The position numbers and the translations under genes were made by a program. The notes beneath the pieces are model-generated. The model saw nothing but the letters and a program-made list of their open reading frames with translations, was not told where the DNA came from and searched no databases. Shown here in pieces: positions 16,038 through 25,346 of a DNA stretch of 64,000 nucleotides. Every line of letters starts with the position of its first letter. The first letter of the stretch is position 1. Origin of the DNA: Eubacteriales bacterium (GTDB taxonomy: Bacteria; Bacillota; Clostridia; Peptostreptococcales; Anaerovoracaceae). Where the stretch lies: positions 80,712 through 144,711 of the forward strand of contig JAQXJR010000001.1 of the NCBI GenBank assembly GCA_029009055.1, given 5' to 3'.

Positions 16038-16838
16038 TTACAACATACGAGCTACTTTTTCCATTATTTCTCGCTCTGCCTTTGTGAGTTTCCTGTGATT
16101 CTTAAGGAATTCCCTGAACAGATCCGGCCTGTTCTTAGCAGTGATCTCGAGAGACTTCTCGAACTGCCATAGCGCGACCTTACCGTGATCGCCGCTGAGC
16201 AGGACTTCAGGCACATTCATGCCTTCATATTCTACCGGCCTCACATACTGTGGGTATTCGAGCAAACCGGAATATATGGATTCCTCCAAGGCAGCGTCTA
16301 CACTCCTGAGAACGCCCGGTATCAGCCTGGTAACAGCGTCTATAAGGACCATAGCCGGGAGCTCGCCGCCGGTCAAGACATAATCTCCTATGGATATCTC
16401 TTCGGCGTTCCAGTAATCCAGGACTCTCTGGTCTACTCCTTCATAGTGACCGCAAAGTATAACTATTTCTTCCTCTTTCGAGAGTTCTTCGAGCTTAGCC
16501 TGTGAAAGTTTCTTCCCCCTCGGGGACATATAGATGACTTTCTTCTTATCGGCGCCTACGGATCTTAAAGCGCCGAACAGGGGCGCCGGCTCCATCAGCC
16601 TGCCCGCTCCCCCTCCGACCGGCTTATCGTCCACGCTACCGGACTTTCTCACCGCGAAATCCCTGATGTTCACGAGGCGCAGGCTGAGGAGCCCTCTGGC
16701 CTGAGCTCGACCCAGCATGCTGGTCTGAAGCGGGGCGAACATCTCCGGGAACAGGGTCAGTACGTCGAAGCTCAGGCCAGGCTTACGTCCTTCGTCAGCT
16801 TCTACAGCCTTATTCATTTCTTCGAAATTATCTTCCAT
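16038..16838 (-). CDS. trmD: tRNA (guanine-37-N1)-methyltransferase
   Basis: TrmD methylates G37 next to the anticodon using SAM and prevents +1 frameshifting. The trefoil-knot SPOUT core is intact: SFDVLTLFPEMF, YMSPRGKKLSQ, VILCGHYEGVDQRV, EISIGDYVLTGGE and the C-terminal domain. The 266-residue product has about 22 extra residues before FDVLTLFPE (MEDNFEEMNKAVEADEG). That start is backed by GGAG seven bases upstream and lies three bases after the rimM stop codon. The extension is acidic and unusual for TrmD. Confidence 0.95.
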   Translation of the reverse strand: MEDNFEEMNKAVEADEGRKPGLSFDVLTLFPEMFAPLQTSMLGRAQARGLLSLRLVNIRDFAVRKSGSVDDKPVGGGAGRLMEPAPLFGALRSVGADKKKVIYMSPRGKKLSQAKLEELSKEEEIVILCGHYEGVDQRVLDYWNAEEISIGDYVLTGGELPAMVLIDAVTRLIPGVLRSVDAALEESIYSGLLEYPQYVRPVEYEGMNVPEVLLSGDHGKVALWQFEKSLEITAKNRPDLFREFLKNHRKLTKAEREIMEKVARML

Positions 16839-16841
16839 TTA

Positions 16842-17357
16842 TCACTCCGCCTGATCTATCATGCCCGGGATCAGCTCCACGTTAATAACGCGCGCGTCAG
16901 CGTCTATCCCCTTAAGGAAGGTCTTAACGCCCGGGATCATGCATTCGCCGCCCTGATCCAATTTCACGACGTATATATCCTGCGGCCTGTCCGTGAGCAC
17001 GTCCTTAAGCACGCCGATCCTGGCGCCGCCCGAGATGTCAGATATATCGTGGACTTCCATGCCTATGAGGTCGCGGATGTAGAATGTCCCCTTAGGAAGC
17101 TCCCTGAGGTCGGCAGCGTCCATATAGACGTCTTTGCCGCGGAGGGCTTCCGCGCCGTCACGGTCATTTACCTCCTCTGCCTTCAGGACTACCGTGTTTC
17201 CCTTTGCTCGGGAACGCTCGACATGATACTCAGCCCCGCCTATGAACACCTTCTTAAGCCTCTTATAAGGGTCTTCCTGCTCGGAATAGTTGAGGATCTT
17301 AAGCTCGCCCTTAAGGCCTACGACTGTAACTACTTTACCAATTAAAATTCTATCCAT
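16842..17357 (-). CDS. rimM: 16S rRNA processing/ribosome maturation factor RimM
   Basis: A 171-residue protein with the N-terminal RimM beta-barrel (ILIGKVVTVVGLKGELKI) and a PRC-like C-terminal barrel (YIRDLIGMEVHD...LTDRPQDIYVV...IPGVKTFLKGID). It helps mature the 30S head and binds S19. It lies in the conserved rpsP-khpA-rimM-trmD operon. The 110-base gap to khpA contains the direct repeat CCGGACCCCGC twice (about 17389-17409), with no clear terminator. Confidence 0.94.
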   Translation of the reverse strand: MDRILIGKVVTVVGLKGELKILNYSEQEDPYKRLKKVFIGGAEYHVERSRAKGNTVVLKAEEVNDRDGAEALRGKDVYMDAADLRELPKGTFYIRDLIGMEVHDISDISGGARIGVLKDVLTDRPQDIYVVKLDQGGECMIPGVKTFLKGIDADARVINVELIPGMIDQAE

Positions 17358-17468
17358 ACTGCCCCGCCATGTACCATGGCCATAGGCCCGGACCCCGCCC
17401 GGACCCCGCGTTAAAAGAAAAGCGCGTAAAAGCCGGCTGATGCCAAGCCCCTACGCGCCCGTAAAAAT

Positions 17469-17756
17469 TTATTCCTCGCCGCTCTCGCTTTCTTCAGAGA
17501 GTTCCTCTTCGGAAACAATGTCAACACTCACTCTGGTATTTTCTCTCATAGCTGACGCGGTGGCGACAGTTCTGAGGGCGCGGGCTATCCGCCCATGCCT
17601 CCCGATGACTCTTCCCATATCGTCCCCGGCAACTACGAGCTGGATGACATTCTCGTGTCTCTTAGCGTCTTCGGTCTCTGTCACCCTTACTCTGTCCGGT
17701 TCGTTAACAAGGGATCTGGCGATGAATTCAACTACTTTAGTTGTCATCATTTTCAC
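17469..17756 (-). CDS. khpA: KH-domain RNA-binding protein KhpA
   Basis: The 95-residue protein has a single KH domain with the GxxG loop in VIGRHGRIARALRTV. KhpA, usually with KhpB/Jag, binds RNA and affects cell elongation and division in Gram-positives. The C-terminus is an acidic tail (SEEELSEESESGEE). The start is a GTG at 17756 with AAGGG five bases upstream, or one of two ATGs six and nine bases further on. It lies eight bases downstream of rpsP, the normal place. Confidence 0.92.
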   Translation of the reverse strand: MKMMTTKVVEFIARSLVNEPDRVRVTETEDAKRHENVIQLVVAGDDMGRVIGRHGRIARALRTVATASAMRENTRVSVDIVSEEELSEESESGEE

Positions 17757-17764
17757 CGCTTCCC

Positions 17765-18010
17765 TTATTTTTCGATTACACCTGACTTCTTCATAAGAGC
17801 TCTTACAGTATCAGAAAGCTGAGCGCCGTTAGCGATCCACTTCTTAGCCTCTTCTCCGTCGATCTTGATTACAGGAGGCTCTGTCATAGGGTCATAATAA
17901 CCGAGCTCCTCGATGAATCTGCCGTTTCTGGCATTTCTGGAATCTGCTACTACGATTCTGTAGAAAGGCTTCTTATGTGCTCCCATTCTCTTAAGTCTGA
18001 TCTTTACCAT
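17765..18010 (-). CDS. rpsP: 30S ribosomal protein S16
   Basis: An 81-residue protein, the usual length. It opens [25 protein letters not shown] and ends with the family's [12 protein letters not shown]-like tail. TTTGGAGG precedes the ATG. It is the first gene of rpsP-khpA-rimM-trmD. A -10-like TATAAT in an AT-rich leader lies about 33 bases upstream, so the operon probably has its own promoter separate from ffh. Confidence 0.97.
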   Translation of the reverse strand: MVKIRLKRMGAHKKPFYRIVVADSRNARNGRFIEELGYYDPMTEPPVIKIDGEEAKKWIANGAQLSDTVRALMKKSGVIEK

Positions 18011-18042
18011 TGTTTTCCTCCAAATGATTTCCTGATTGTAAG

Positions 18043-18048
18043 ATTATA
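18043..18048 (-). promoter_or_regulatory. Likely -10 box of the rpsP operon
   Basis: TATAAT on the minus strand, within a strongly A/T-rich leader. The -35 at 17 bases is poor (TTATTT), with TTGAAA nearer but too close. It lies about 33 bases upstream of rpsP. Confidence 0.4.
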
Positions 18049-18134
18049 TATTTTATTATTATTTCAAATAACAAACAGATTTATATGTGCCGGTTCCTCC
18101 AGCAAAGCGTTCCCGCCTCGTTCAGCCGGCTGTT

Positions 18135-19475
18135 TTAGAAGAGACCCTTCATCATCCGGTTCCTCTTCATGGCTCCAGGGTTGGAAAATTTCTTCATCAT
18201 CTTCCTGGCTTCGTCATATTTCTTAATTAGTGAGTTTATCTCGCTCACACTTCTTCCGCAGCCTGCCGCTATCCTCTTCCTCCTGCTGGCGTTAAGGATG
18301 GTAGGGTCGTTTCTCTCCTCCTTAGTCATGGAGTAGATTATGGATTCCATCTTATGGATCTCAGCCTCGCCCTGGTCGAAGTCCATGTCGTTAAGCTGGG
18401 AGGCGCTGATGCCAGGTATCATGCGAATGAGCTTCTCGAGTCCGCCCATCTTCCTGAGCTGCTGCATCTGCTCCAGGAAGTCGTCCAGCGTGAACCGATT
18501 CTTCCTGATCTTCTCTTCCAGCTCCATGGCCTGCTGGTCATCATAGGCCTGCTCGGCTGTTTCTATCAGGGAGAGCACGTCTCCCATGCCCAGGATCCTG
18601 TTAGCCATCCTGTCAGGCTGGAATGGTTCGAGAGCATCGTATTTCTCGCCTGTTCCCATGAAGAGTATAGGCTTTCCGGTGACCTTCTTAACGGACAGGG
18701 CCGCGCCTCCTCTGGCGTCGCCGTCCATCTTAGTCAGGATCATGCCGTCGAAACCGAGCTGCTCGTTAAATCCCTGCGCTGCGTTAACAGCGTCCTGACC
18801 GGTGAGCGCGTCGAGCACCAGGAGCACCGTGTGAGGCTTAATGGCATTCCTCATGTCCTTAAGCTCGTCCATGAGCGGCTGGTCTATCTGAAGACGGCCT
18901 GCCGTATCGACTATGAGGACATTAAAGCCCTTAAGCTCAGCCTCTCTCCTGGCGTCCTGAGCGATCTTAACGGCGTCTTTAACGCCGCGCTCCGTCCAGA
19001 CAGGAGTGTTTACAGCCTTACCTACGACTTCCAGCTGATCTATGGCCGCCGGTCTGTATATATCGCAGGCAGCCAGCATAGGCTTCTTACCGCACTGCTT
19101 CAGGTAGTTAGCCAGCTTACCCGCTGTCGTGGTCTTACCAGTTCCCTGGAGACCCACGAGCATGATGACCGTGAACCCGGATGAGGCGTATGTCAGCTTA
19201 GCTCCCTGACCTCCGAGCAGCTCCGTGAGCTTCCCGTCTACGATCTTAATTACCTGCTGAGCCGGCGTCAGACTCTGCATGACTTCCTCGCCCATGCAGG
19301 CTTCCTTAGTCTCCTTAACGAAGTCCTTAACTACCTTATAGTTAACATCGGCTTCCAGAAGAGCGAGCTTAACGTCGTGCATCGCTGTGTCGATATCCTT
19401 CTCTGTCAGGACACCCTTACCCTTAATATTCTTAAATGTATTCTGAAGTTTCTCTGAAAGACTCTCAAAAGCCAT
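18135..19475 (-). CDS. ffh: Signal recognition particle protein Ffh
   Basis: Ffh (SRP54) binds signal sequences on ribosome-nascent chains and delivers them to FtsY. The 446-residue protein has an N domain, a G domain with LVGLQGTGKTTTAGKLANYL (P-loop), DTAGRLQID and TKMDGDARGGAAL, and a Met-rich M domain from about 325 with the RNA-binding GRSVSEINSLIKKYDEARKMMKKF. It is co-transcribed with ylxM, nine bases upstream. No SRP RNA was seen in the window. Confidence 0.97.
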   Translation of the reverse strand: MAFESLSEKLQNTFKNIKGKGVLTEKDIDTAMHDVKLALLEADVNYKVVKDFVKETKEACMGEEVMQSLTPAQQVIKIVDGKLTELLGGQGAKLTYASSGFTVIMLVGLQGTGKTTTAGKLANYLKQCGKKPMLAACDIYRPAAIDQLEVVGKAVNTPVWTERGVKDAVKIAQDARREAELKGFNVLIVDTAGRLQIDQPLMDELKDMRNAIKPHTVLLVLDALTGQDAVNAAQGFNEQLGFDGMILTKMDGDARGGAALSVKKVTGKPILFMGTGEKYDALEPFQPDRMANRILGMGDVLSLIETAEQAYDDQQAMELEEKIRKNRFTLDDFLEQMQQLRKMGGLEKLIRMIPGISASQLNDMDFDQGEAEIHKMESIIYSMTKEERNDPTILNASRRKRIAAGCGRSVSEINSLIKKYDEARKMMKKFSNPGAMKRNRMMKGLF

Positions 19476-19483
19476 ATTCTGCC

Positions 19484-19858
19484 TTACTCCCCGCTTAACC
19501 GGCTCACTTTCTCCTTAAGCCCGTTAAGTCCATTAAGAACGGTATCCCTGTTTTCGCCGCCTTCCGTCTCGCGGACGAGTTTCTCTATATTCTCTATATC
19601 AGAGATCATAGAGGCTGTTTCCTCTTCCCGCCGCAGATACTGTCTGACGAGGCCCAGCTTCCGCTCGTAGCCCGCCATCTGTTTCTCGGCAGCCTTAAGT
19701 GAATCATAGACCGCCGCCCTGGAGACTCCGGTGACTCCAGCGATCTCGGATAGCGACATATCGTCATCGTGATACATCTCCAGCACCTGCCTCTTCTTCT
19801 CCGTGAGAAGCTCTCCGTAGAAATCGTAGAGGAGGCTGTTTTCAACTATATCATTCAT
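19484..19858 (-). CDS. ylxM: YlxM-like helix-turn-helix protein, SRP-associated
   Basis: A 124-residue protein of the UPF0122 family. The helix-turn-helix lies at about residues 20-60 (KRQVLEMYHDDDMSLSEIAGVTGVSR), similar to sigma region 4. The C-terminal half is helical. YlxM is found upstream of ffh throughout Bacillota, and the streptococcal protein modulates SRP RNA binding and FtsY GTPase activity. The stop lies eight bases before the ffh ATG. Confidence 0.9.
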   Translation of the reverse strand: MNDIVENSLLYDFYGELLTEKKRQVLEMYHDDDMSLSEIAGVTGVSRAAVYDSLKAAEKQMAGYERKLGLVRQYLRREEETASMISDIENIEKLVRETEGGENRDTVLNGLNGLKEKVSRLSGE

Positions 19859-19923
19859 GCCTTATCCGACCGCCTAACATCTGTAAAGTAAAAATACTTA
19901 ACACAACGGACCTTATCTTACAA

Positions 19924-19963
19924 TAAAAAAGCGCCTGTGTCAACACGACAGACGCTATTTTTC
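19924..19963 (-). terminator. Intrinsic terminator of glmS
   Basis: On the minus strand TAGCGTCTGTCGTG-TTGA-CACAGGCGCT forms a stem with small mismatches, followed by TTTTTTATTG. It ends the cell-wall block and separates it from ylxM-ffh. Confidence 0.75.
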
Positions 19964-19999
19964 TCAATATTTCAGCGGTTTTCCCGTTTATGCCCGCTA

Positions 20000-21838
20000 T
20001 TATTCCACGGTAACAGACTTAGCCAGGTTCCTCGGCTTATCGACGTCGAGTCCCTTAGCTACGCTCACATAATAAGCAAAGAGCTGCAGTGGTATTATAG
20101 CTACGCTGGTCGCGAACAGAGGGTCGGTCTTCGGCGCGTATATGGTGAAGTCTGCAGTATCCTCTATGTTATAGTGGCCGTATGTCGTGAGGCCCATGAG
20201 ATAGCCGCCTCTGGACTTAACTTCCACCATATTTGACAATGTCTTCTCATAGAGGTCCGGCTGAGTCAGGATGCCCACTACCAGGGTGCCTTCCTCTATA
20301 AGGCTGATGGTCCCGTGCTTAAGCTCTCCCGCCGGATACGCTTCTGAGTGTATGTAGCTTATCTCCTTCAGCTTCAGGCTTCCTTCCAGACCTATGGCGT
20401 AGTCTATGCCGCGGCCGATGAAGAACACGTTCTTAGCCACAGCATACTTAGCTGCGAACCACTGGATCCTCTCCTTATCCTCCAGAGCCTTCTCTATCTT
20501 CTCCGGCAAGGCTTCGAGCTCGTTTATGAGTTCCTCGTACCTGTCGTCATCTATGCTGCCGAGTACGGAAGCGAGTTCTACAGCCAGTATGTAGCCGCAT
20601 GCGAGCTGGGTGCTGTATGCCTTAGTCGTAGCCACAGCTATCTCAGGACCGGCGAACGTATACATGACATGATCAGCTTCCCTGGCAATGGATGAACCTA
20701 CCACGTTAACGATAGCGAGAGTCGTGAGCCCCAGTGTCTTCGCCTTTCTCAGGGCCGCCAGGCTGTCAGCCGTCTCTCCGCTCTGGCTTATCACGATGAA
20801 CAGTGACTTAGCGTTTATCGGAGATTTCCTATATCTGAACTCAGACGCTATATCAGTGATGACAGGAATTCCCGCCAGCTCTTCTATGACGTACTTCAGA
20901 GCCACACCGACGTGGTTGGCAGAGCCGCATCCTATGATCATCACTTGCTCGAACTTCTTAAGAGTCTCCTCGTCCAGAGCGACTTCGCTCAGGTCTATCC
21001 TACCTTCCTTAACATAAGCTGAGATAGTGTCCTTCATGGCCTTTGGCTGCTCATGGATCTCCTTCATCATGAAGTGCTCGAAGCCGCCCTTCTCAGCAGC
21101 GCTCTCGTCCATATCCACAGTGACGAGTTCCTTATCTATCTCTTCCCTATCGATGTTATAGAACTTTACTCCGTCATCTGTGAGCTTAGCGATCTCCAGG
21201 TTTCCTATGTAGTAGACCTGGCGGGTATATTTCAATATAGCCGGTATGTCAGAGGCTATGAACATCTCGCCATCGCCCTGACCTATGATCATAGGGCTGT
21301 CTTTACGAGCTGCGTAGATCTCGCCTGGGCAGTCCTTAAAGATGATCTCTAAGGCATAGGAGCCTCTGATCCTCATCATGGCTCTGGATATGGCATCCAC
21401 AGGGCCCTCGCCGTACTTCTTATAGTAATGTTCTATAAGGTTTATGGCTATCTCTGTATCTGTCTCGGAATAGAACGTATAGCCATTTCTCGAAAGTTTC
21501 TCCCTGAGCTCCTGGTAGTTCTCTATGATCCCGTTATGTACGCCTACGACCATGCCGTCCATGCTGACATGAGGGTGGGCGTTAAGCTCTGATGGTTCGC
21601 CGTGAGTAGCCCATCTCGTGTGGCCTATGCCCAGAGAACCTTTAACAGATAGACCGTCATTAGTCTTCTCCTTGAGAACTTTAAGTCTGCCCTTTGCTTT
21701 AACTATGACAGGATCGCCATCCCCGTCCCTTACAGCGAGACCGGCAGAGTCATATCCCCTGTATTCCAGTTTAGAAAGCCCGTCCAGCAGCACAGGAGCC
21801 GCCTGGCGCTTCCCCACATAACCTACTATACCACACAT
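20000..21838 (-). CDS. glmS: Glutamine-fructose-6-phosphate aminotransferase (isomerizing)
   Basis: GlmS makes glucosamine-6-phosphate from fructose-6-phosphate and glutamine, the first step to UDP-GlcNAc. The 612-residue enzyme has the N-terminal nucleophile Cys2 after Met (MCGIVGYVGK), the glutaminase domain to about 240, and two SIS domains with GCGSANHVG, SQSGETADS and the C-terminal KSVTVE typical of the family. Only five bases separate it from the TagF-like gene, so there is no space for a glmS ribozyme leader. It is the last gene of the cell-wall block and is followed by a terminator. Confidence 0.97.
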   Translation of the reverse strand: MCGIVGYVGKRQAAPVLLDGLSKLEYRGYDSAGLAVRDGDGDPVIVKAKGRLKVLKEKTNDGLSVKGSLGIGHTRWATHGEPSELNAHPHVSMDGMVVGVHNGIIENYQELREKLSRNGYTFYSETDTEIAINLIEHYYKKYGEGPVDAISRAMMRIRGSYALEIIFKDCPGEIYAARKDSPMIIGQGDGEMFIASDIPAILKYTRQVYYIGNLEIAKLTDDGVKFYNIDREEIDKELVTVDMDESAAEKGGFEHFMMKEIHEQPKAMKDTISAYVKEGRIDLSEVALDEETLKKFEQVMIIGCGSANHVGVALKYVIEELAGIPVITDIASEFRYRKSPINAKSLFIVISQSGETADSLAALRKAKTLGLTTLAIVNVVGSSIAREADHVMYTFAGPEIAVATTKAYSTQLACGYILAVELASVLGSIDDDRYEELINELEALPEKIEKALEDKERIQWFAAKYAVAKNVFFIGRGIDYAIGLEGSLKLKEISYIHSEAYPAGELKHGTISLIEEGTLVVGILTQPDLYEKTLSNMVEVKSRGGYLMGLTTYGHYNIEDTADFTIYAPKTDPLFATSVAIIPLQLFAYYVSVAKGLDVDKPRNLAKSVTVE

Positions 21839-21843
21839 ATTAT

Positions 21844-24072
21844 TTACTCCCTTTCAGTTGCGTTCTGCATGTTCTCAGCGGCTATCTCCTCCTGATCTAT
21901 GTCAGGGTCGACATCGAGAGTGAAGTCCAGAGGCTGGTCTGAAACAGCCAGGTCCACTATCCTCTCCGCCGCCTTACCGTCAGCCTTCACCAGAAATGCT
22001 TTCCTGAAGTTGTTCTGGGTCACTGAAACAGCGTATTTTCCAATAGATATATAATTTTCCAATTCTTCCTGGTTAGAGAAGATCTCGCCCGGTAGCTCGT
22101 TCTTATAATCTATATATGTAACGTCCCCCTGCTTACCGCCGTCCGGGCAGTAGAAGGAAACAGGCTTCTCCTCGAGGACAGCCGCGTAAACAGCCGGCGA
22201 ATAGTCTGATATGACAGCGTCGGAAACCGATATGGCTTCCTCCGGCGTGAAATCAGCCAGGGAAATAACATTTTCATGATTTCCCTTAGGAATGAACCTG
22301 GAAGCGAAACCGCTCTTAACAGCTTCTTCCCTTCCTATGAACGTCCCCCTACCGGATCCCGATATGTAGCTGGTATCCGGGCAAACAGCGAATATCTGGC
22401 CGTCACCCAGCTTCTCCGAAAGCTTATCGTAATCAGGCGGGTATGGGTTCAGCCCCTCATCAGCGCTCCAGGAGTTGGCGCCGAACTTCCTCGATACGGC
22501 GCTTATATCCTCGTCACGCTCAGCCGCCGCCGGTATATAGAGGAAGACCTGCTTACCCTCTAATTCAGGGTGAGCCTCTAAAATCCTCTGTCTGGCATCC
22601 GCAACTTTCTCTGTGTCGAAATAGTCATCGCTATCAGCGCTTCCTGTCACAGCGATCCTGGAAGGATCCACACGCATGGCCTTTGCGTAAATATCCTTCA
22701 TGCGATACGAGCTCACGGCCAGCATATCATAATCCCTGTGATAGAGGGCGTCCACGTAAGGAAGGACGTAAGGCTCATCGCCGCATATCTTCCTGAAAGC
22801 CGCGATCCCGTGCCAGAGCTGGATGAACCGCTGGCCTTCGCGCTTCCTATATTTCTTCAGCAAAGCCACAGGCGAGTCCATGACGACTGTCTTACTGTGG
22901 AATATGAGGTCTATAGCCTTCTCTCTAGTCTCGTCGTCCCAAGGCTCGCCCGCTGCCAGCACGGCCTTCTCGCCCGGCATCAGGTCATAGACCCTCTTAA
23001 GCCCGGCGTTCAGCTCACTTCCGGTCGTTACGAAAAGCGTCCTATCGACGATTTCCCCGGTCTCAGCCAGCTTCTTAAGCTCGAGCTCGCGCTTCCTGGT
23101 CTCTTTATATCCTTCGCCGAATACCTTAAGCTCGTCCTTAAGATAGAGTTCCTCCGCCTTAGCTAAGTTCTCCTCTGTCCTAGGCTCGACATAAATGACT
23201 GTATTTTTTAATCTTAAAATAAAGTCTCCGAAGTCTCTATATCCATAGATAGACCCGTCTCCGAAACCGGCACCCTCGCCGTTATAAAGCTTAAGGTTCA
23301 CCTTAGCGGAGTTCACCATCTCTGCCATGAACCTGATCTCAGAATCCATCCTGACTTTAACGGTCACAGAGAACATCTGACCGGTTATGAAAGGCTCAGA
23401 CGCGAATCCCCTGACATCATCGCCCGGGTAAGGCTCCATAGTGAGAGCGTAATCGTGCCTGTCCGGCGTCTTATCTATGTCATCGTCCTTACTCGTGCCC
23501 GCGTTTATGACGGAAGCGTTAACTCCTATGAGCATGCTGACAGCGTCCAACCGGCACTGACCCTCGAATGTCAGCGTCCCGGCTTCCTTATCGTATGTCA
23601 CGGACTCTATCCTGAACATGTTCTTATCACGGGCTTCCAAGACGGGATAACCGTTATAGGAATATACTCCCTTCTTCATGGTCCCGTCCACGAAGGCGGA
23701 GTCGCCGTATTTCAGGTAGAAGAGATACATTTTCTCGTACTGATCGAAGTCCTCGGATTCCGCGAGAAGCTTATCATCTATGGACATAGCCATCTCTGTC
23801 AGCCTGATCAGGTACCTTTCTATCGCCTTATCAGACCTCTTCCTCCTGGCCTTAATAAGCTGAACGGAAGAAAGGCCATCCGTGTCTTCATTCTCATCGT
23901 CTATAAACGATTCGTCTCCGCAGGCCCCGTCTATATCCCCGAGCTTAGCCGCCTTAAGCTTCTCGAGCAAAGAAATCTGCTCTTTCTCACTCAGTGTTAT
24001 TTCCGGCTGTTCAGGCTTCGGCATATCATCTATGCTGCCATATCTGTCGATAATGTCTACCAGTCCGTTCAT
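21844..24072 (-). CDS. CDP-glycerol:poly(glycerophosphate) glycerophosphotransferase (TagB/TagF-like)
   Basis: The 742-residue protein has an acidic N-terminal region (about 1-110), a beta-rich middle segment (about 130-300) and a C-terminal glycerophosphotransferase domain of the PF04464 type (about 350-710). Family signatures QLWHG near 425, VTGSADSDDYF near 480 and VSDAVISDYSPAVYAA near 665 are visible. Such enzymes polymerise or prime polyol-phosphate chains of teichoic acids at the inner membrane face. TagG, TagH, an LCP ligase and a cytidylyltransferase upstream support a wall-polymer role. The true substrate (glycerol- or ribitol-phosphate) is not determined. Confidence 0.82.
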   Translation of the reverse strand: MNGLVDIIDRYGSIDDMPKPEQPEITLSEKEQISLLEKLKAAKLGDIDGACGDESFIDDENEDTDGLSSVQLIKARRKRSDKAIERYLIRLTEMAMSIDDKLLAESEDFDQYEKMYLFYLKYGDSAFVDGTMKKGVYSYNGYPVLEARDKNMFRIESVTYDKEAGTLTFEGQCRLDAVSMLIGVNASVINAGTSKDDDIDKTPDRHDYALTMEPYPGDDVRGFASEPFITGQMFSVTVKVRMDSEIRFMAEMVNSAKVNLKLYNGEGAGFGDGSIYGYRDFGDFILRLKNTVIYVEPRTEENLAKAEELYLKDELKVFGEGYKETRKRELELKKLAETGEIVDRTLFVTTGSELNAGLKRVYDLMPGEKAVLAAGEPWDDETREKAIDLIFHSKTVVMDSPVALLKKYRKREGQRFIQLWHGIAAFRKICGDEPYVLPYVDALYHRDYDMLAVSSYRMKDIYAKAMRVDPSRIAVTGSADSDDYFDTEKVADARQRILEAHPELEGKQVFLYIPAAAERDEDISAVSRKFGANSWSADEGLNPYPPDYDKLSEKLGDGQIFAVCPDTSYISGSGRGTFIGREEAVKSGFASRFIPKGNHENVISLADFTPEEAISVSDAVISDYSPAVYAAVLEEKPVSFYCPDGGKQGDVTYIDYKNELPGEIFSNQEELENYISIGKYAVSVTQNNFRKAFLVKADGKAAERIVDLAVSDQPLDFTLDVDPDIDQEEIAAENMQNATERE

Positions 24073-24085
24073 GTTTCTCCTTACG

Positions 24086-25312
24086 TTACTTTCTTATATC
24101 TGAAAGGTACATGACCTTCATATTCGTACCGGTCAGCAGCTTATTCACTTCATCCAGTGTGCTGTCTGACTGAGGTCTTAAGGCTGCCATGCCCGATAGC
24201 AAAGACGAAATGAGGCTTTCATCGTCCGATCTCTTCAGGTCGTAGACCTTCACGCCCTTAAGTCCCTGCTCATCCTTAATCTCAGCAACGGCTGCGTCGT
24301 AGTCCTCTATCTCATCTATGAGGCCGTTTTCCACGCCCTGCTTAGCCGTGTATATGCGGCCGTCAGCCAGGCGGCGGACCTTCTTCTCCGACATGCCGCG
24401 ACCCTTCGCTACTACCCCTACGAACCTATCATAGGAATCGTCGATAAGACCCTGCATGATCTCCTTTTGCTCATCGGTGAGCTCTGAGGCAGGATCTCCC
24501 ATGGTCTTATTCTTACCGGAGCTTATTATATTCACCTTCACGCCCAGCTTCTTCAGCAAGCCTGTCACGTCGTATATGTAGCCGGTCCTGACTCCGATGG
24601 AGCCTACCCAGCACTCTTCGTCAGCGTAGATCATGTTTGATGCCATAGCGATATAGTAGCCGCCGGACGCAGCCTCCGACTTCATGTAAGCGAAGACAGG
24701 ACGGCCGGTCTCTGTCTTATAATCCATGAGAGCCTTATAGACCTGCGATGTGGCGTAGGCGTCGCCGCCAGGCGAGTTTATATTGAGAAGTATAGCCTTA
24801 TTATGACCGTCTTTTTTCATATCGTTAATACGCGATATTATCCAATCCTGGTCGTATGAAGATGTCCCGAAGCTCGAAGCTTCAGACGTTATCTCCCCAT
24901 CTATGTGGAGCTGGCCTATGTAGTCGTCGTTCATCTTAAGGGTAGAGCCAGTACCCAGCGTCACGGTGTCTCCGCTGACATCAGGCTTACCTGAATCCTT
25001 ACCCAGCGCTATGCCGACTATGAAGATGATGGCGACTATAATAAGGAAAATAGTTACGCCCTTATGCCTTCTGATAGCGGCAGCAAAGCCTTTCCGGGCG
25101 GATCCTCCCTGAGCTTCCTGCTTCCAATGCTCCTGGTCCGGCCGGCCGGAAGGACCCGGCTGCGATGGGCCAGGCTGCCCCGCGTATCCCTGATTTCCGG
25201 TCTGCCCCGAATTCCCCGCCGCGGACGGCACATTCCTGCCCTGCTCCTGGTCCAGACCCGGAAGCTGTCCCGGCTTTCTATTCATTTCATTATTATCGCG
25301 GTCATTATTCAT
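24086..25312 (-). CDS. sppA: Signal peptide peptidase SppA-like protease
   Basis: The 408-residue protein is the short SppA type (S49) that degrades cleaved signal peptides. It has a 78-residue G/P/Q-rich disordered N-terminal tail, a membrane helix at about 84-103 (VTIFLIIVAIIFIVGIAL) and an extracytoplasmic S49 domain. The catalytic Ser lies in SEAASGGYYIAM and the general-base Lys probably in SSGKNKTMGDP, the Gram-positive arrangement. It sits inside the cell-wall polymer block, between the TagF-like gene and the LCP gene. Confidence 0.88.
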   Translation of the reverse strand: MNNDRDNNEMNRKPGQLPGLDQEQGRNVPSAAGNSGQTGNQGYAGQPGPSQPGPSGRPDQEHWKQEAQGGSARKGFAAAIRRHKGVTIFLIIVAIIFIVGIALGKDSGKPDVSGDTVTLGTGSTLKMNDDYIGQLHIDGEITSEASSFGTSSYDQDWIISRINDMKKDGHNKAILLNINSPGGDAYATSQVYKALMDYKTETGRPVFAYMKSEAASGGYYIAMASNMIYADEECWVGSIGVRTGYIYDVTGLLKKLGVKVNIISSGKNKTMGDPASELTDEQKEIMQGLIDDSYDRFVGVVAKGRGMSEKKVRRLADGRIYTAKQGVENGLIDEIEDYDAAVAEIKDEQGLKGVKVYDLKRSDDESLISSLLSGMAALRPQSDSTLDEVNKLLTGTNMKVMYLSDIRK

Positions 25313-25346
25313 ATAAAACTCCCGTGCGGTTCACGAACGCTCTGAC

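Noticed and set aside
18354-19184. 276-codon plus-strand ORF
   Set aside because: Antisense shadow of ffh; no recognisable domain and no ribosome binding site.
21839-21843. glmS ribozyme
   Set aside because: Only five bases separate glmS from the upstream gene, leaving no room for the ribozyme leader.
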